The notes under the pieces: generated by a model
What the model was told of the DNA's origin: nothing
Database searches by the model: none
The model's input: the letters and a program-made list of their open reading frames with translations, nothing else
Assembly: GCA_046759185.1 (NCBI GenBank)
Contig: JBHIBO010000006.1
Coordinates: 1 to 64,000, forward strand
Reading direction: 5' to 3'
DNA from: JAJISK01 sp046759185
GTDB taxonomy: Archaea; Thermoplasmatota; Thermoplasmata; RBG-16-68-12; JAJISG01
Length of the DNA stretch: 64,000 nt
In this document: one piece after another, positions 41,804 through 52,000 of the stretch
How positions within the stretch are numbered: position 1 is the stretch's first letter
How the letters are laid out: the number at the start of each line of letters is the position of its first letter
Position numbers and translations under genes: made by a program

Positions 41804-42592
41804 TTATCTGGCACGCCAAGGGGGCTCCCCGAAGAACTTGTAGCCGACGTACCCCAACAGCGCCAGGAAGAGGCGGGCGAGGCCCCAGAAAGTCATCCGG
41901 CGACGGGCCATCTCTAGGGGACTGTACCGACTCCACAGGCTGCCATGCTTCAAGGTCAGTTGCTTGCGCCCGGCGCCGTTCCAGAAGGCCTGTCGGAAGA
42001 AGTCGTAGACGGAGGCCCGCGTTCGATGATAGACGATGGCCTTGGATTCGTAGAGGACCCCGTGACCCTCCTTCACGGCTCGCAGGTTCATGTCGATGTC
42101 CTCGGCCGTGATGAACCAGGGGTCGAAGCCGCCGATGCCTCGCAGGGTGTCCTTCCGATAGGCGAGGTTTGCACTGGGGTAGGTGATGTCGGAGCCCCGG
42201 TAGATGAGCTCCACCCTCTCCAGCTCTTCGAACGGACGGTACCCGATCTGGATGGTCCGCCCGGCCACTACGTCCGATCGGTCCAGTCCCTCTCGGAGGT
42301 GCTTCAGCCAGAAGGGGTTCGCAATGCAGTCAGCGTCAATGAAGGCGATGGCGTCGCCTCCGGCCATGCGGATGCCATGGTTTCGGCTCTCCCCTCGAGT
42401 CCCGCCATGGTTCGCGAGGCGGATGAAACCGTATCGGGACGCGTACTCGCCCACGATGTCCCGGGTCCCGTCCTCGCTGTTCGAGTCGACCACGATAATC
42501 TCGAGGGGGGCCTCTTGGGTGACGAGACTGTCAAGGAGGTCCGCGATGTTGTGTTCCTCGTTCCGTGAGGTCACCAGGACGCTGACGAGCAC
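41804..42592 (-). CDS. Glycosyltransferase family 2
   Basis: A 262-residue GT-A enzyme: 'LVSVLVTSRNEEHNIADLL' start, 'AFIDADCIANPFWL' acidic motif near residue 90, and 'PWFITAEDIDMNLR' (ED catalytic region) near 160. The C-terminal segment 'GLARLFLALLGYVGY' may be membrane-associated. GTG 42592 is chosen as leaderless after a TCATAAC box; a longer frame from 42664 lacks conservation. It is divergent from the epimerase gene. Confidence 0.88.
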   Translation of the reverse strand: MLVSVLVTSRNEEHNIADLLDSLVTQEAPLEIIVVDSNSEDGTRDIVGEYASRYGFIRLANHGGTRGESRNHGIRMAGGDAIAFIDADCIANPFWLKHLREGLDRSDVVAGRTIQIGYRPFEELERVELIYRGSDITYPSANLAYRKDTLRGIGGFDPWFITAEDIDMNLRAVKEGHGVLYESKAIVYHRTRASVYDFFRQAFWNGAGRKQLTLKHGSLWSRYSPLEMARRRMTFWGLARLFLALLGYVGYKFFGEPPWRAR

Positions 42593-42707
42593 GGTTCCTC
42601 TGAGACCGAGACGTGTTATGACCTTTCCTCTGCCTTTCCCTTCCTTGAGAATCGGGTCCTGCACTCATGAGGGAGGCTTTATCCGATACAATCCTGGTCC
42701 GACCTCC

Positions 42708-43829
42708 GTGGACGTCTCTGTGGTCGTGGGCACCCGGCCCGAGATCGTGAAGATGGCGCCCGTCGTGCTGTCGCTCCGAGAGGCTGGGGTCCCCTTGTCG
42801 TTGGTTCACACAGGCCAGCATTACGACCAGGAGTTGTCCGAGGTCTTTCTCGGAGAGCTGGGGCTCGGCTCCCCCGACGCCGTTCTCGCTGTGGGTTCCG
42901 GGACACAGGCCAAACAGACTGCCGACGCTCTGACGCGGCTGGAGTCCCACTTCACCGAGCACACACCCCTCCTCATCCTGGTCGAAGGAGATACGAACAC
43001 GGTCCTGGCGGCCGCCCTGGCGGGAGCGAAGAGGGGGATCGATGTGGGGCATGTAGAAGCCGGTCTACGAAGCCATGACCTGCGGATGCCGGAGGAGCAC
43101 AACCGACGGTTGACGGACCACCTCTCGTCCTACCTCTTCGCCCCCACGGATGTGGCGGCCAAGAACCTGCGGCAGGAAGCCGTCTGGGGTTCCATCTGGA
43201 TCACCGGAAACACGGTCATCGATGCGACGACCCGGTATCTCCCCCTTGCAGAGGCGCGCTCGAAGGTTATGGACCTCGTTCCATTCGAGGAGTTCTGCCT
43301 CGTGACGGCTCACCGGGCCGAGAACGTCGATGACCCAGGGACCCTCCGGGAACTGGCCGACTTGCTCCGGAAGGCCCCGCTCCCGGTCGTCTACCCCGTC
43401 CACCCCAGGACCGAGACGCGACTGGGGGAGGCGGGGCTCTACGGGAAGCTTCAGGATTCGGAGAACGTCCAGGTCCTCCCACCCCTCGGCTACTTCGACT
43501 TCCTTGTCTTGATGAAGGAATCCACCTTCATCCTCACGGACTCGGGGGGCATCCAGGAGGAGGCGACCTCGCCTGGCATCCAGAAGAAAGTCTTCGTCTT
43601 CCGTCATAGCACGGAACGTCCAGAGGCCGTGGCCGCAGGCTATGCGAGGGTGGTCGGAACCACCGCCAGCAAGGCGATTCTCGCCATGAAGGAGTACTTG
43701 GACGATCCCGATCCGCCCACTGCGCCGAGCCCGTACGGGAGCGGAACCAGTGGTGCCCAGATTGCGTCGTTAGTGCAAGAGATCCTCGCAGGCGGACCCG
43801 GCCCCATGCGAAGAGCGGGCCCTTCGTGA
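42708..43829 (+). CDS. wecB: UDP-N-acetylglucosamine 2-epimerase
   Basis: A 373-residue non-hydrolysing epimerase that interconverts UDP-GlcNAc and UDP-ManNAc. Motifs: 'VVGTRPEIVKMAPVV' at the start, 'HTGQHYDQELSEVF' near 38, 'VGHVEAGLRSHDLRMPEEHN' near 112, and 'DSGGIQEEATSPG' near 280. GTG 42708 is 25 bases after a CTTTATCC box. It provides precursors for surface glycans with the two GT2 genes. Confidence 0.93.
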   Translation: MDVSVVVGTRPEIVKMAPVVLSLREAGVPLSLVHTGQHYDQELSEVFLGELGLGSPDAVLAVGSGTQAKQTADALTRLESHFTEHTPLLILVEGDTNTVLAAALAGAKRGIDVGHVEAGLRSHDLRMPEEHNRRLTDHLSSYLFAPTDVAAKNLRQEAVWGSIWITGNTVIDATTRYLPLAEARSKVMDLVPFEEFCLVTAHRAENVDDPGTLRELADLLRKAPLPVVYPVHPRTETRLGEAGLYGKLQDSENVQVLPPLGYFDFLVLMKESTFILTDSGGIQEEATSPGIQKKVFVFRHSTERPEAVAAGYARVVGTTASKAILAMKEYLDDPDPPTAPSPYGSGTSGAQIASLVQEILAGGPGPMRRAGPS

Positions 43830-43842
43830 CGGTCCGGAAACG

Positions 43843-43851
43843 CTTTTATAG
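43843..43851 (+). promoter_or_regulatory. TATA-like box of the smc operon
   Basis: CTTTTATAG predicts a start near 43872, leaving a leader of about 75-80 bases before smc. The leader contains three close ATGG repeats (ATGGGATGGATGGGATG at 43894-43910). Confidence 0.6.
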
Positions 43852-43949
43852 GGACCTGTAATCTACGGGCCGCTCCGCGAGGGGCCTTCGTCAGATGGGA
43901 TGGATGGGATGCGTCCGAGGCGACGTTATCGTGGTTAGGGGGTCGCTTC

Positions 43950-46900
43950 TTGTTTCTCAAGGAAATCGAGCTGGAGAACTTCAAGTCCTTTGGCCGACGC
44001 CTCCGGCTGCCCATCCTGTCGGGCTATACCGCCATCACCGGACCGAACGGGAGCGGGAAGAGCAACATTAGCGACGCCGTCATCTTCGTCCTCGGTCCCA
44101 AGAGCTCCCGGGTCATCCGAGCGGGACGACTCACCGATCTCATCTACGACGGCGGAAAGGGGGGCAAGCCGGCGGCGTACTGCCGGGTCTCCCTGGTCTT
44201 CGAGAACGCCGACCGCGCCATTCCCATCGAGGCCGACGAGGTCCGGTTAACCCGGTACGTCGGCCGCTCCCCTAGCGTGAGGAACGGCTACAACTCCTAC
44301 TTCTACGTGAACGGCCGGAAAGCGACCCTCGCCGACTTCGATGACCTCCTGGCAGACGCCAGGATCTCGGCCGAGGGCTACAACATCGTCCAGCAGGGAG
44401 ACGTCCAAGGCATCGTGGACATGACCCCAGTCGAGAGGCGCAGGCTCCTCGAGGACATCGCTGGAATCTCCCGTTTCGATGAGGACATTCAGCGGGCTGA
44501 GCGGAAAAGGCAGGGGGTCGAGGAGGACCTCGGAGCCATCGAGATCATTCTCAAGGAGATCCGTCGCCAGCTCCACCAACTCGAGCGGGACCGTGAGGGG
44601 GCTCTCCGTTACCGGGAATTGCAGGAAGGGCTGGAGATGGCCCGCGGCCAGAAGGCCCACAAGGAGATTCAGCTGCTCCAGGGGCAGCTCGCCTCGGCCG
44701 GCGAACAAGTCCAGCGGTACGAGATCGAGCGTGAGGAGTGGAGGACGGAGTTGGGCCGCCTTCGGGAGGACCTCGGCGAGGCGGAGAAGCGGCTCCAGGC
44801 TCTGGAGGAGCGGCTCGCCGAGGAGGGTGGGGAAGAGTTTCAATCCCTCCGGACGAAGCTGGATGACCTTCGCATCGAGCGAGCCCGCGCCCAGGACGCC
44901 AAAGAGAGGGCGAAAGAACGACGGAAGGAATTGCGGGCCGAGACGTCCCGTCTCAGGCGAGACGTGAAAAAGGTGGTCGGTGAGCTGGAAACCCTCGAGA
45001 CCCGGGAGCGGGAATCGCAGGAAGAACTCCAGAGACTTGCCCAGGCCATCGAGTCCAAGGAGACACAGATCACCGAAGTGGAGGCGGGGGCTTCGAAGGC
45101 CGATGCACGGGTCCTGAAGCTTCAGAAGGCCGCCGTGGCCCTTGATCTGGAGATCGACGAGGACGACGCCGTCTGCAAGGGATTGGTCCTGGAACGGGTG
45201 AAGCTCACGCAACAGGGCGAGCAGCTCGAGGAGCAGCTGGCACAGCTCGAGGCAGAGAAGAAGGCTCAAGAACTTGACGTGAAGGATGCCGAGTGGCAGG
45301 CAACCGAATCGATTTCGGGCTCACGGGACCAAGGCAAAGCGAGGCGGAAGCTGAAGAAACGCGCCGAGGACTTGGAGCGCGAACGTGGCAACCTGGCCCA
45401 GGAGTCGTCCGAGCTGGAGAGTGCGATTCGGACTCTATCGCGCGAGCGAAGTCAACTCCAAGCCGAATCGGAGGCCGCGGAGAACATCCGGAAGGGATAC
45501 AACCGAGCCGTCTCCTCGATCCTCCAGGCCCGAGAAGAGGGGAGACTGGAGGGGGTTCACGGCACAGTGGCAGAACTCGGGCGCGTGGAAGCAAAATTCG
45601 AGCGGGCACTTCAGGTGGCGGCCGCAGGCCGACTGCAGGCCATCGTGGTCGAGGACGACGGCGTGGCGGCCCGTGCCATCGAGTACCTCAAACGGCGAAA
45701 GCACGGGAGGGCTATCTTCCTCCCCCTATCCAAGATGCTACCGGGTCGACCCCGAGGGAAGGCCCTGATGGCAGTGAAGGATACCGTGGGATTCGCGCTG
45801 GACCTGGTCTCGTTCGATGACAGATACCGGAACGCCTTCTGGTACGTCTTCGGGGACACTGTCGTCGTAGAGAACCTGGACCAGGCTCGTCGGCGCATGG
45901 GCGGTGTCCGTCTCGTCACACTCGATGGGCAACTTGTCGAGGCAAGCGGAGCCATGGTGGGAGGACACCTGGAAGACCCCATCCTTCGGTTCGGGAGGGG
46001 ATCGGCGGGAGACCTCGAACGCGTGGTAGGGGAATTGGAGCAGGCCTCCAAGGCTCTGAAGAGGGTCCGAGAGCGTCTGGATGAGGTCGTAAAGGAACTC
46101 GAAGACTCCGAGAGGCGCCTCAAGGAGGCCCGCGAAGCCGAGGAACGCGAGAAGTCGCATTGGGACCTGATTGAGGGCCAGAAAAACCAACTGCTGACGC
46201 GGGTCGAGGCTACGGACGTCGCCATTGTGGAGAAGACCCAGGTAAGGGACCAGGTCGCCCTCGAGCGCGAAGCCATCCTAACGCGGCTTAAGGAGGCCGA
46301 GATGAAGCTCACTGACGCCCAGGCGCGTCGGAAGGAGGTTCGTGTCGCGTTGGGCGAGGTCACGCCGGAACGTGTCACACAGAAACTCCGGAAGCTCCAG
46401 GGCGAGCGGATGAACCTCCTGGAGCGACGCAACCGATTGGAGTCGGAGCGGGAGACCCTGAGGAGTCAAATCGCCCTCAAAGCAGAGCGTCGAGACGAGT
46501 TCGAGGGGCAAGCCATCCAGGACAAGGAGGAAGCATCGGATCAGGAGAGGCGCTCCCGGGAGAGCGAGGAGGCCCTCGCGAGCCTTCACGAGGAGATCTT
46601 AGCCCTCGAGAAACTCCAATCGAGTACGCTGTCCCAGGCCAAGGAAGTCCAGAACAAACGGGACCACGCCTTCCGGGAGAAGACTCGGATCGAGGCGGAG
46701 ATGGCCAAGGCAGAGAGCAAGCTGGAGACCACGGAGGACTTTCTCACGGGCCTGGAAACGCAGATTGCTAGCCTCCAGGCGCAGATCGGAGAGGCCGAGG
46801 ACCGGGCCGAGGAGCTCGGCACGCCCGCGGAGCCGCTTCCCTCCATGAAGGAGGTCGACGCGGAGGTAGCCCGGTGCGAGAAGGCCCTCAACGCGATTGG

Positions 46901-47543
46901 TGCGGTGAACCTACGTGCCCTGGAGGATTACGAGGCCCAGGAGGCCCGCCAGAACGAGCTCAACGAGGAACTGAAGCGGATGCGGAAGGAGCGGCAGGAC
47001 CTGCTCCGTCTCGTGGGGGAGTTGGAGACGAAGAAGAGGCAGGGTCTCCTCGAGGTCTTCCACGCTTTGCACGCGAACTTCATCGGCGTCTACGCGGAGA
47101 TTTCTGAGGGGGGCGAGGCGGACTTGCAGCTGGAGGACGAGGAGGACCCCTTTGCGGGCGGCCTCCTCATCAAAGCGCGGCCTCCCGAGAAACGGTTTCA
47201 CCGGCTCGAGGCCCTCTCCGGAGGCGAGAAGAGCCTCGTCTCCATGGCCTTTATCTTCGCCCTCCAACGGCACGATCCCTCCCCTTTCTACCTCCTGGAT
47301 GAGGTCGATCAGAACCTCGACGCGGTCAATGCCGAGAGGGTTGCCAGGATGGTCCGCAGCAACGCCAGCTCGGCCCAGTTCGTCCAGATCTCCCTTCGGA
47401 AGGTGAGCCTAAAGGAGGCCGATCACATCGTGGGGGTCACCATGGGCCCGAAGGGCGTTTCCAAGGTGATCATGCAGGTGAACCTGGACGAGGTGCTGGA
47501 GGAGGAAATCCCGCAGGCCGAGGCCACGGAGGCCGCAGCCTAA
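43950..47543 (+). CDS. smc: Chromosome segregation ATPase SMC
   Basis: A 1197-residue SMC. The N-terminal ATPase head has Walker A 'GPNGSGKSNISDAVIFVLG' near residue 32, long coiled coils run at about 170-500 and 670-1030, and the hinge is about 515-640. The C-terminal head carries 'LSGGEKSLVSMAFIFAL' near 1090 and 'PFYLLDEVDQNLDAVNA' near 1113. It compacts and segregates chromosomes with ScpA and ScpB. TTG start at 43950. Stop and the scpA ATG overlap by one base (TAATG). Confidence 0.97.
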   Translation: MFLKEIELENFKSFGRRLRLPILSGYTAITGPNGSGKSNISDAVIFVLGPKSSRVIRAGRLTDLIYDGGKGGKPAAYCRVSLVFENADRAIPIEADEVRLTRYVGRSPSVRNGYNSYFYVNGRKATLADFDDLLADARISAEGYNIVQQGDVQGIVDMTPVERRRLLEDIAGISRFDEDIQRAERKRQGVEEDLGAIEIILKEIRRQLHQLERDREGALRYRELQEGLEMARGQKAHKEIQLLQGQLASAGEQVQRYEIEREEWRTELGRLREDLGEAEKRLQALEERLAEEGGEEFQSLRTKLDDLRIERARAQDAKERAKERRKELRAETSRLRRDVKKVVGELETLETRERESQEELQRLAQAIESKETQITEVEAGASKADARVLKLQKAAVALDLEIDEDDAVCKGLVLERVKLTQQGEQLEEQLAQLEAEKKAQELDVKDAEWQATESISGSRDQGKARRKLKKRAEDLERERGNLAQESSELESAIRTLSRERSQLQAESEAAENIRKGYNRAVSSILQAREEGRLEGVHGTVAELGRVEAKFERALQVAAAGRLQAIVVEDDGVAARAIEYLKRRKHGRAIFLPLSKMLPGRPRGKALMAVKDTVGFALDLVSFDDRYRNAFWYVFGDTVVVENLDQARRRMGGVRLVTLDGQLVEASGAMVGGHLEDPILRFGRGSAGDLERVVGELEQASKALKRVRERLDEVVKELEDSERRLKEAREAEEREKSHWDLIEGQKNQLLTRVEATDVAIVEKTQVRDQVALEREAILTRLKEAEMKLTDAQARRKEVRVALGEVTPERVTQKLRKLQGERMNLLERRNRLESERETLRSQIALKAERRDEFEGQAIQDKEEASDQERRSRESEEALASLHEEILALEKLQSSTLSQAKEVQNKRDHAFREKTRIEAEMAKAESKLETTEDFLTGLETQIASLQAQIGEAEDRAEELGTPAEPLPSMKEVDAEVARCEKALNAIGAVNLRALEDYEAQEARQNELNEELKRMRKERQDLLRLVGELETKKRQGLLEVFHALHANFIGVYAEISEGGEADLQLEDEEDPFAGGLLIKARPPEKRFHRLEALSGGEKSLVSMAFIFALQRHDPSPFYLLDEVDQNLDAVNAERVARMVRSNASSAQFVQISLRKVSLKEADHIVGVTMGPKGVSKVIMQVNLDEVLEEEIPQAEATEAAA

Positions 47544-48424
47544 TGGTCGGACACGAGGAGGTGCTTAGCCACCTGCTCTTCCACCAGGCCTTGGAGGAGG
47601 AGGAGCCGGAGAAAATGGCCGAGTACCTCCAGCTTTTCGAACGGGTTCAGGAGGGACGCGTCGTCCCCACCCAGAACCAGTACGAGGACAGCGTGGTCGC
47701 AGCTCTTGAACTCGTCCTCGAGGACTCCTTCGACCCGTGGGACATCGATCTCGCCCGATTCGCCCGGGCCTACCTGAAACGGTTGCGGGGCCTTGGGACA
47801 ATCAACTTCGTCGCCGCAGGTCGTCTGGTGCTCTTGGCCTGGTCCGTTCTCAAGCTGCAATCCGAGATGATTCTGTCAACGGCCGAGACGGTGAATCCCC
47901 CCGCCGACGAGATTGACGAAGCGTGGGACCTCATGCCCGGTTTCTATCAGGCTCCCGAGGAAGTGGACCTGACGTATCAGATTCTGCAGCAGAAGGAGCC
48001 CCCCCTGCGCGAGAGCTTCCATCGGGAGATTCAACGCTCCGTTGGCCTCGTGGATCTCCTGGATGCCTTGGACCAGGCCTTTCGCGAGACCTCGGGGACT
48101 GTCGCCGTCGCTCGTTCGACGCCCTCACCCGCTCCCCTCGAGGCCCTCCGGGGCAAGCTCCATCGCGAGGACCTGGCGGAGGACCTCCAATGGGCCTGGG
48201 ACCTCATTCGAGCGGGGGGAGAGGAGGTGCTAAGCTTGGGCGACCTGAACCATCGCGGCCCGTGGGACCGCGCCACGCTGTTCCTATCCGTCCTCTTCCT
48301 CGCCGAGATGGGTTGGTTGGAGGTGTGGCAGAAGGACCTCCCCCATGGAGAGATCTACCTACGACCGCTTCACGAGGGCGCGGAGGTCGAGGCCCCGACC
48401 CCTTCCCTCCCGGAGGCTGCCTAG
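47543..48424 (+). CDS. scpA: Segregation and condensation protein ScpA (kleisin)
   Basis: A 293-residue kleisin. The N-terminal part binds the SMC neck ('EYLQLFERVQEGRV', 'DPWDIDLARFARAYLKRL' typical ScpA segment near residue 70), the middle is acidic and the C-terminal winged helix ('LFLSVLFLAEMGWLEVWQ') binds the SMC head. Coupled with smc on the 5' side and directly followed by scpB. Confidence 0.94.
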   Translation: MVGHEEVLSHLLFHQALEEEEPEKMAEYLQLFERVQEGRVVPTQNQYEDSVVAALELVLEDSFDPWDIDLARFARAYLKRLRGLGTINFVAAGRLVLLAWSVLKLQSEMILSTAETVNPPADEIDEAWDLMPGFYQAPEEVDLTYQILQQKEPPLRESFHREIQRSVGLVDLLDALDQAFRETSGTVAVARSTPSPAPLEALRGKLHREDLAEDLQWAWDLIRAGGEEVLSLGDLNHRGPWDRATLFLSVLFLAEMGWLEVWQKDLPHGEIYLRPLHEGAEVEAPTPSLPEAA

Positions 48425-48949
48425 ATGCGGAAACAGGGACTCCTGGAGGCCGTCCTCTTCCTGACCTCGCGGGCCCTGACCGAACGGCAGCTGGCGGAGG
48501 CCACGGGAATGACGGTCTCCACCGTGCGACGCATGCTTACGCTTCTGACAAGGGAGTACCAGGAGCGGGAGAGCGCCATCGAGGTGGCCCGCCACGGCCG
48601 CCGTTGGATCCTGCAGGTCCGAGGGGAATACCAGCGAGAGACCACGGACATGGCCCCGTCGACCTTGCCGCGAGGGGTCCTCCGAACCGCGGCTCTCATC
48701 GCCTACCATCAGCCCGTGAAGCAGAGCCATCTCGCCTCTCTGGTGGGATACCGTGCCTACGACCACGTGCGGCGGTTGCGCGATCGCGGCCTCATCGCGG
48801 TCCGACCCCACGGGAGGACGCTCCTCCTTTCGACCACCGGCAAGTTCCCCGAATTCTTTGGCCTCGAAGCACGAGGGCGGGAGGACATCCGTCGGCTCAT
48901 GGCCTCTCGGGTGGGGGAAGAGGGTCGTGCCAGCAGCCTGGCCAGCTGA
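48425..48949 (+). CDS. scpB: Segregation and condensation protein ScpB
   Basis: A 174-residue protein with two winged-helix domains. 'LLEAVLFLTSRALTERQLAEATG' opens the first, and 'LRTAALIAYHQPVKQSHLASLVG' and 'YDHVRRLRDRGLIAVRP' lie in the second. It bridges the ScpA kleisin as a dimer. The start immediately follows the scpA stop. Confidence 0.93.
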   Translation: MRKQGLLEAVLFLTSRALTERQLAEATGMTVSTVRRMLTLLTREYQERESAIEVARHGRRWILQVRGEYQRETTDMAPSTLPRGVLRTAALIAYHQPVKQSHLASLVGYRAYDHVRRLRDRGLIAVRPHGRTLLLSTTGKFPEFFGLEARGREDIRRLMASRVGEEGRASSLAS

Positions 48950-49037
48950 TAACGACGGCGCCACGTTTTTATAGGCTCATCCACGAGGAAGTGGAAGCCA
49001 GGGGGACTTGGCACACGTACCGCGGGGCGGACACGCA

Positions 49038-52000
49038 TTGAGCGGCTACCTTAGACACATCGAGCTCTCGCGACAGCTCGAGGAGAAGGCCAAGGAGGCC
49101 TCGCAGAATCGCAAGCACGCGGACGAGCGGATCAAGCAGCTCGAAGGGCTGATCAGCGACGCCAAGAAGGTAGACTGTAAGGTCGCCGACTCCGAGGAGC
49201 TTCTTGCCCAGGCCAACAGCGCCATGGCGGCCAAGGATTATAAGCTGGCCCTCGAGAAGACCCAGGAGGGGGAGGACAAGGCCAAAGCGGCCTTCATCCA
49301 AGAGACCAACTCCGTCATCGAGGCCTCGGAGTCCTTCATCGCGCTCCTGCAGCGGGCGGAGGTCGAGAGTAGCGAGTTCGAAGGCCTCCTAGGGAGCGCC
49401 CGCGAGGCCCTGGAGAAGGGGAACTTCCGTGAAGGCGTGGAGACGGCCCGACGCGGTTGGACCAAGCTCGAGAAGACCCTAAACGAGCATCTCTCCGCTT
49501 CTTTCTCCTCCGTCCAGACCCGTGTCCTCGCTGCAAAGGCCATGGAGAAGGACACGGCCATGGCGGAGGATCTTCTCTCCCGCGCTCGGTCCGCGCTGGA
49601 GGGATCCGAGTATGAGGACGCCCTCAGCCACACCGAGGAGGCCCTGGACATCCTGGGGCGCGAGCTCGGCTACGAGCTGGAAAACGAAGAGAAGGTCGTG
49701 CTTGAGCTCCTCCAGGCCGGTCGCGCTCTGAAGGCGGAGGTCGGCAAGGCCGAGGGGTATCTGAAGAAGTCCAAGACGGAACTCGAAGGTGGGGACTACC
49801 AGAAGTCCTTCAACTACCTCAAACAGGCTCGGGTCGAGGCCGAGCGACAACTGCAGAAGGGGTTCGAGTCCGGCAAGGCGAACCTGCAAGAACCCATCGA
49901 GGAAGCGAAGAAGCTGGGCATCGACGTGACCGAGGCAGAGGCCCTCGGAGAGGAGGCCATGAAGGCCGCCAAGGCGGAGGATTACGGCCGCGCCTCGGAC
50001 TTGCTCCGGGAGGGCGTCCAGGGCCTCGAGAACGCTAAGTTTCGCATGGTACTAGAGACGATCTCAGCTTCCCGGCCGAAGTTCCTTCGGGCCAAGGAGA
50101 TGAATGTCGACATCGACGCGACCATGGAGATCTTCAACAAGGCCCGGGAGAAGCTCCAGGAAGGCAAGCACACCGACGCCCTGTACTACGCGGAGAAAGG
50201 GAACGAGGAGCTGGACAAGCTCGTGGGGGAACTCGATGCCGCCGCCGAGCGGACCCAGCAGTTGGAGACGGAGATCGCCTCCTTCGCCGAACAGGGCCTG
50301 GACTTCTCGGGGGTACAGGGACTCCTCAACGAGGCGAAGAAGAAGCTAGCCGAGGGGAACACCAAGGCCTGGGGTGCCGAGCTCGCGAAGGTGGAGAAGG
50401 GCCTCGGGAAGGCGCGGTCCGACCGGTGTCGGGAGATGCTTGAGGAGGTCCAATTCATCGTCACTCTGGGGGAAAAGATCGGCCTGGACCTGGATGAGGC
50501 CACAGCCGGGATTCAGGAATGTTCCCAGCTCCTGAAGTCCAACGAAGTGAACCAGGCCCTCACGGAGGCCACGAAGCTGCAGCAGAAGACGGAAGCGCGG
50601 ATTACCTCCCACTTCCGGGCGCAGGTGGAGACTCTGAAGGATGCCCTGCCGGCCACCCCCGCAGCGGGCGAGGTTTCCGAGCTGCTCCTGAAGGTGGAAA
50701 CGACCCTGGACGTGCGGGACTACGGCACGGCCGCTCGTCTGGCCGAGGAAGCGGAGGAAAAGGCAGGAGGACTCTCTGAGGCGTATGCCGCCCTGGCGGT
50801 GGAAGGCCTCCAGGCAGCGCAGGCCCTGGCCACAGAGCATGACCTAAAGATCGACGGCCTGCGAGAAACCTACCTGGCGGCGAAGGAGGCCATGGAGAAG
50901 GGAGAGATGCCCGCTCTCTTCCAGCAGATCGAATCGGTCCGAGGCGTCCTGACCCACCTGACCCAGCGGGCCTTCGACGAGGTCAAGGCCCGGGTCATCG
51001 AGGCCCGGAACGCGGGCATTGACATTGCCAAGGAGAAGGAGTTCCTAAAGGCGGCCAAAGAGGCCATCACGAGTGGCGACCTCTTTCAGGGCCTGATCGA
51101 ACTCCGCGATTGTGACATCTCGGCCAAGGCTCACCTGGACGCCTTCCAAAAGGTCCGGGACACCATGGGGGCGGCCGCCGTCCTGGTCGCCGAGGGGAAG
51201 AAGAAGGACATAGACATGACCCGGGCGGTGGAGCTCCTCCTAAAGGGGAAGACCGCCTTCGAGGGGGGCGAAATCGAGCGGGCCTTGGAGATTGCCCGGG
51301 ACGCTCGGGCGGAGGCGGAGAAGGCCATCAGCGTTCTCAATGTCAACGACCGGCTCCAGGCCGCTGAGGAGAGCTTGGCCCTCGCCGAGGCACAGGATGT
51401 GGATGTAGAGCCCTGGGTCGGCCTCCTAGCCCGATCCAAGCGGGCCTTGGACCACGGGGACTTCCGGGAGGCCGTCGAGCTTGCCATGGAGGTGGAGGCC
51501 CAGACCCGGGCTGGTGTGCTGAACGGCGTAAACGGCCGGGTGGCCCGATCGGAGAGCATGCTGGAGAAGGTTCAGGTTCCCGCCCAGGAGATCGGGGGTC
51601 TTCAGAAGGCTCTGAAGGACATCAAGGCCCTCCTCGAGGGTGGCGACCTGAAGACCGCTTCCGAACGCTCGGCCGAGGTGCTCTCGCAAACAGAGACCAT
51701 GGCCGAGACATACGAGGAAATCCTCCAGGATCGGAAGGAGGCGGAGACCCTCATTGCGGATCTGCAGGCCCTGAGCATCAAGGTCAGCGGCCCCGAGAAA
51801 CTCCTGAACAAGGCCGGGAAGGCCCTGAAGGAAGGGCGGCTTCCCGCCGCCAAGCAGTTTGCGGGGGAGGCCCTGGGCCAGCTAGCCAAGGACCGCAGGG
51901 AGAGCATCGAGCGCATGATCAAGGGCTTCGAGGCCTCCGCGGCCAAGGCCCAGAAGGAGGGTGTCGCCACGGCCGACGCGGACGCCCTTCTGCAGCAGGC

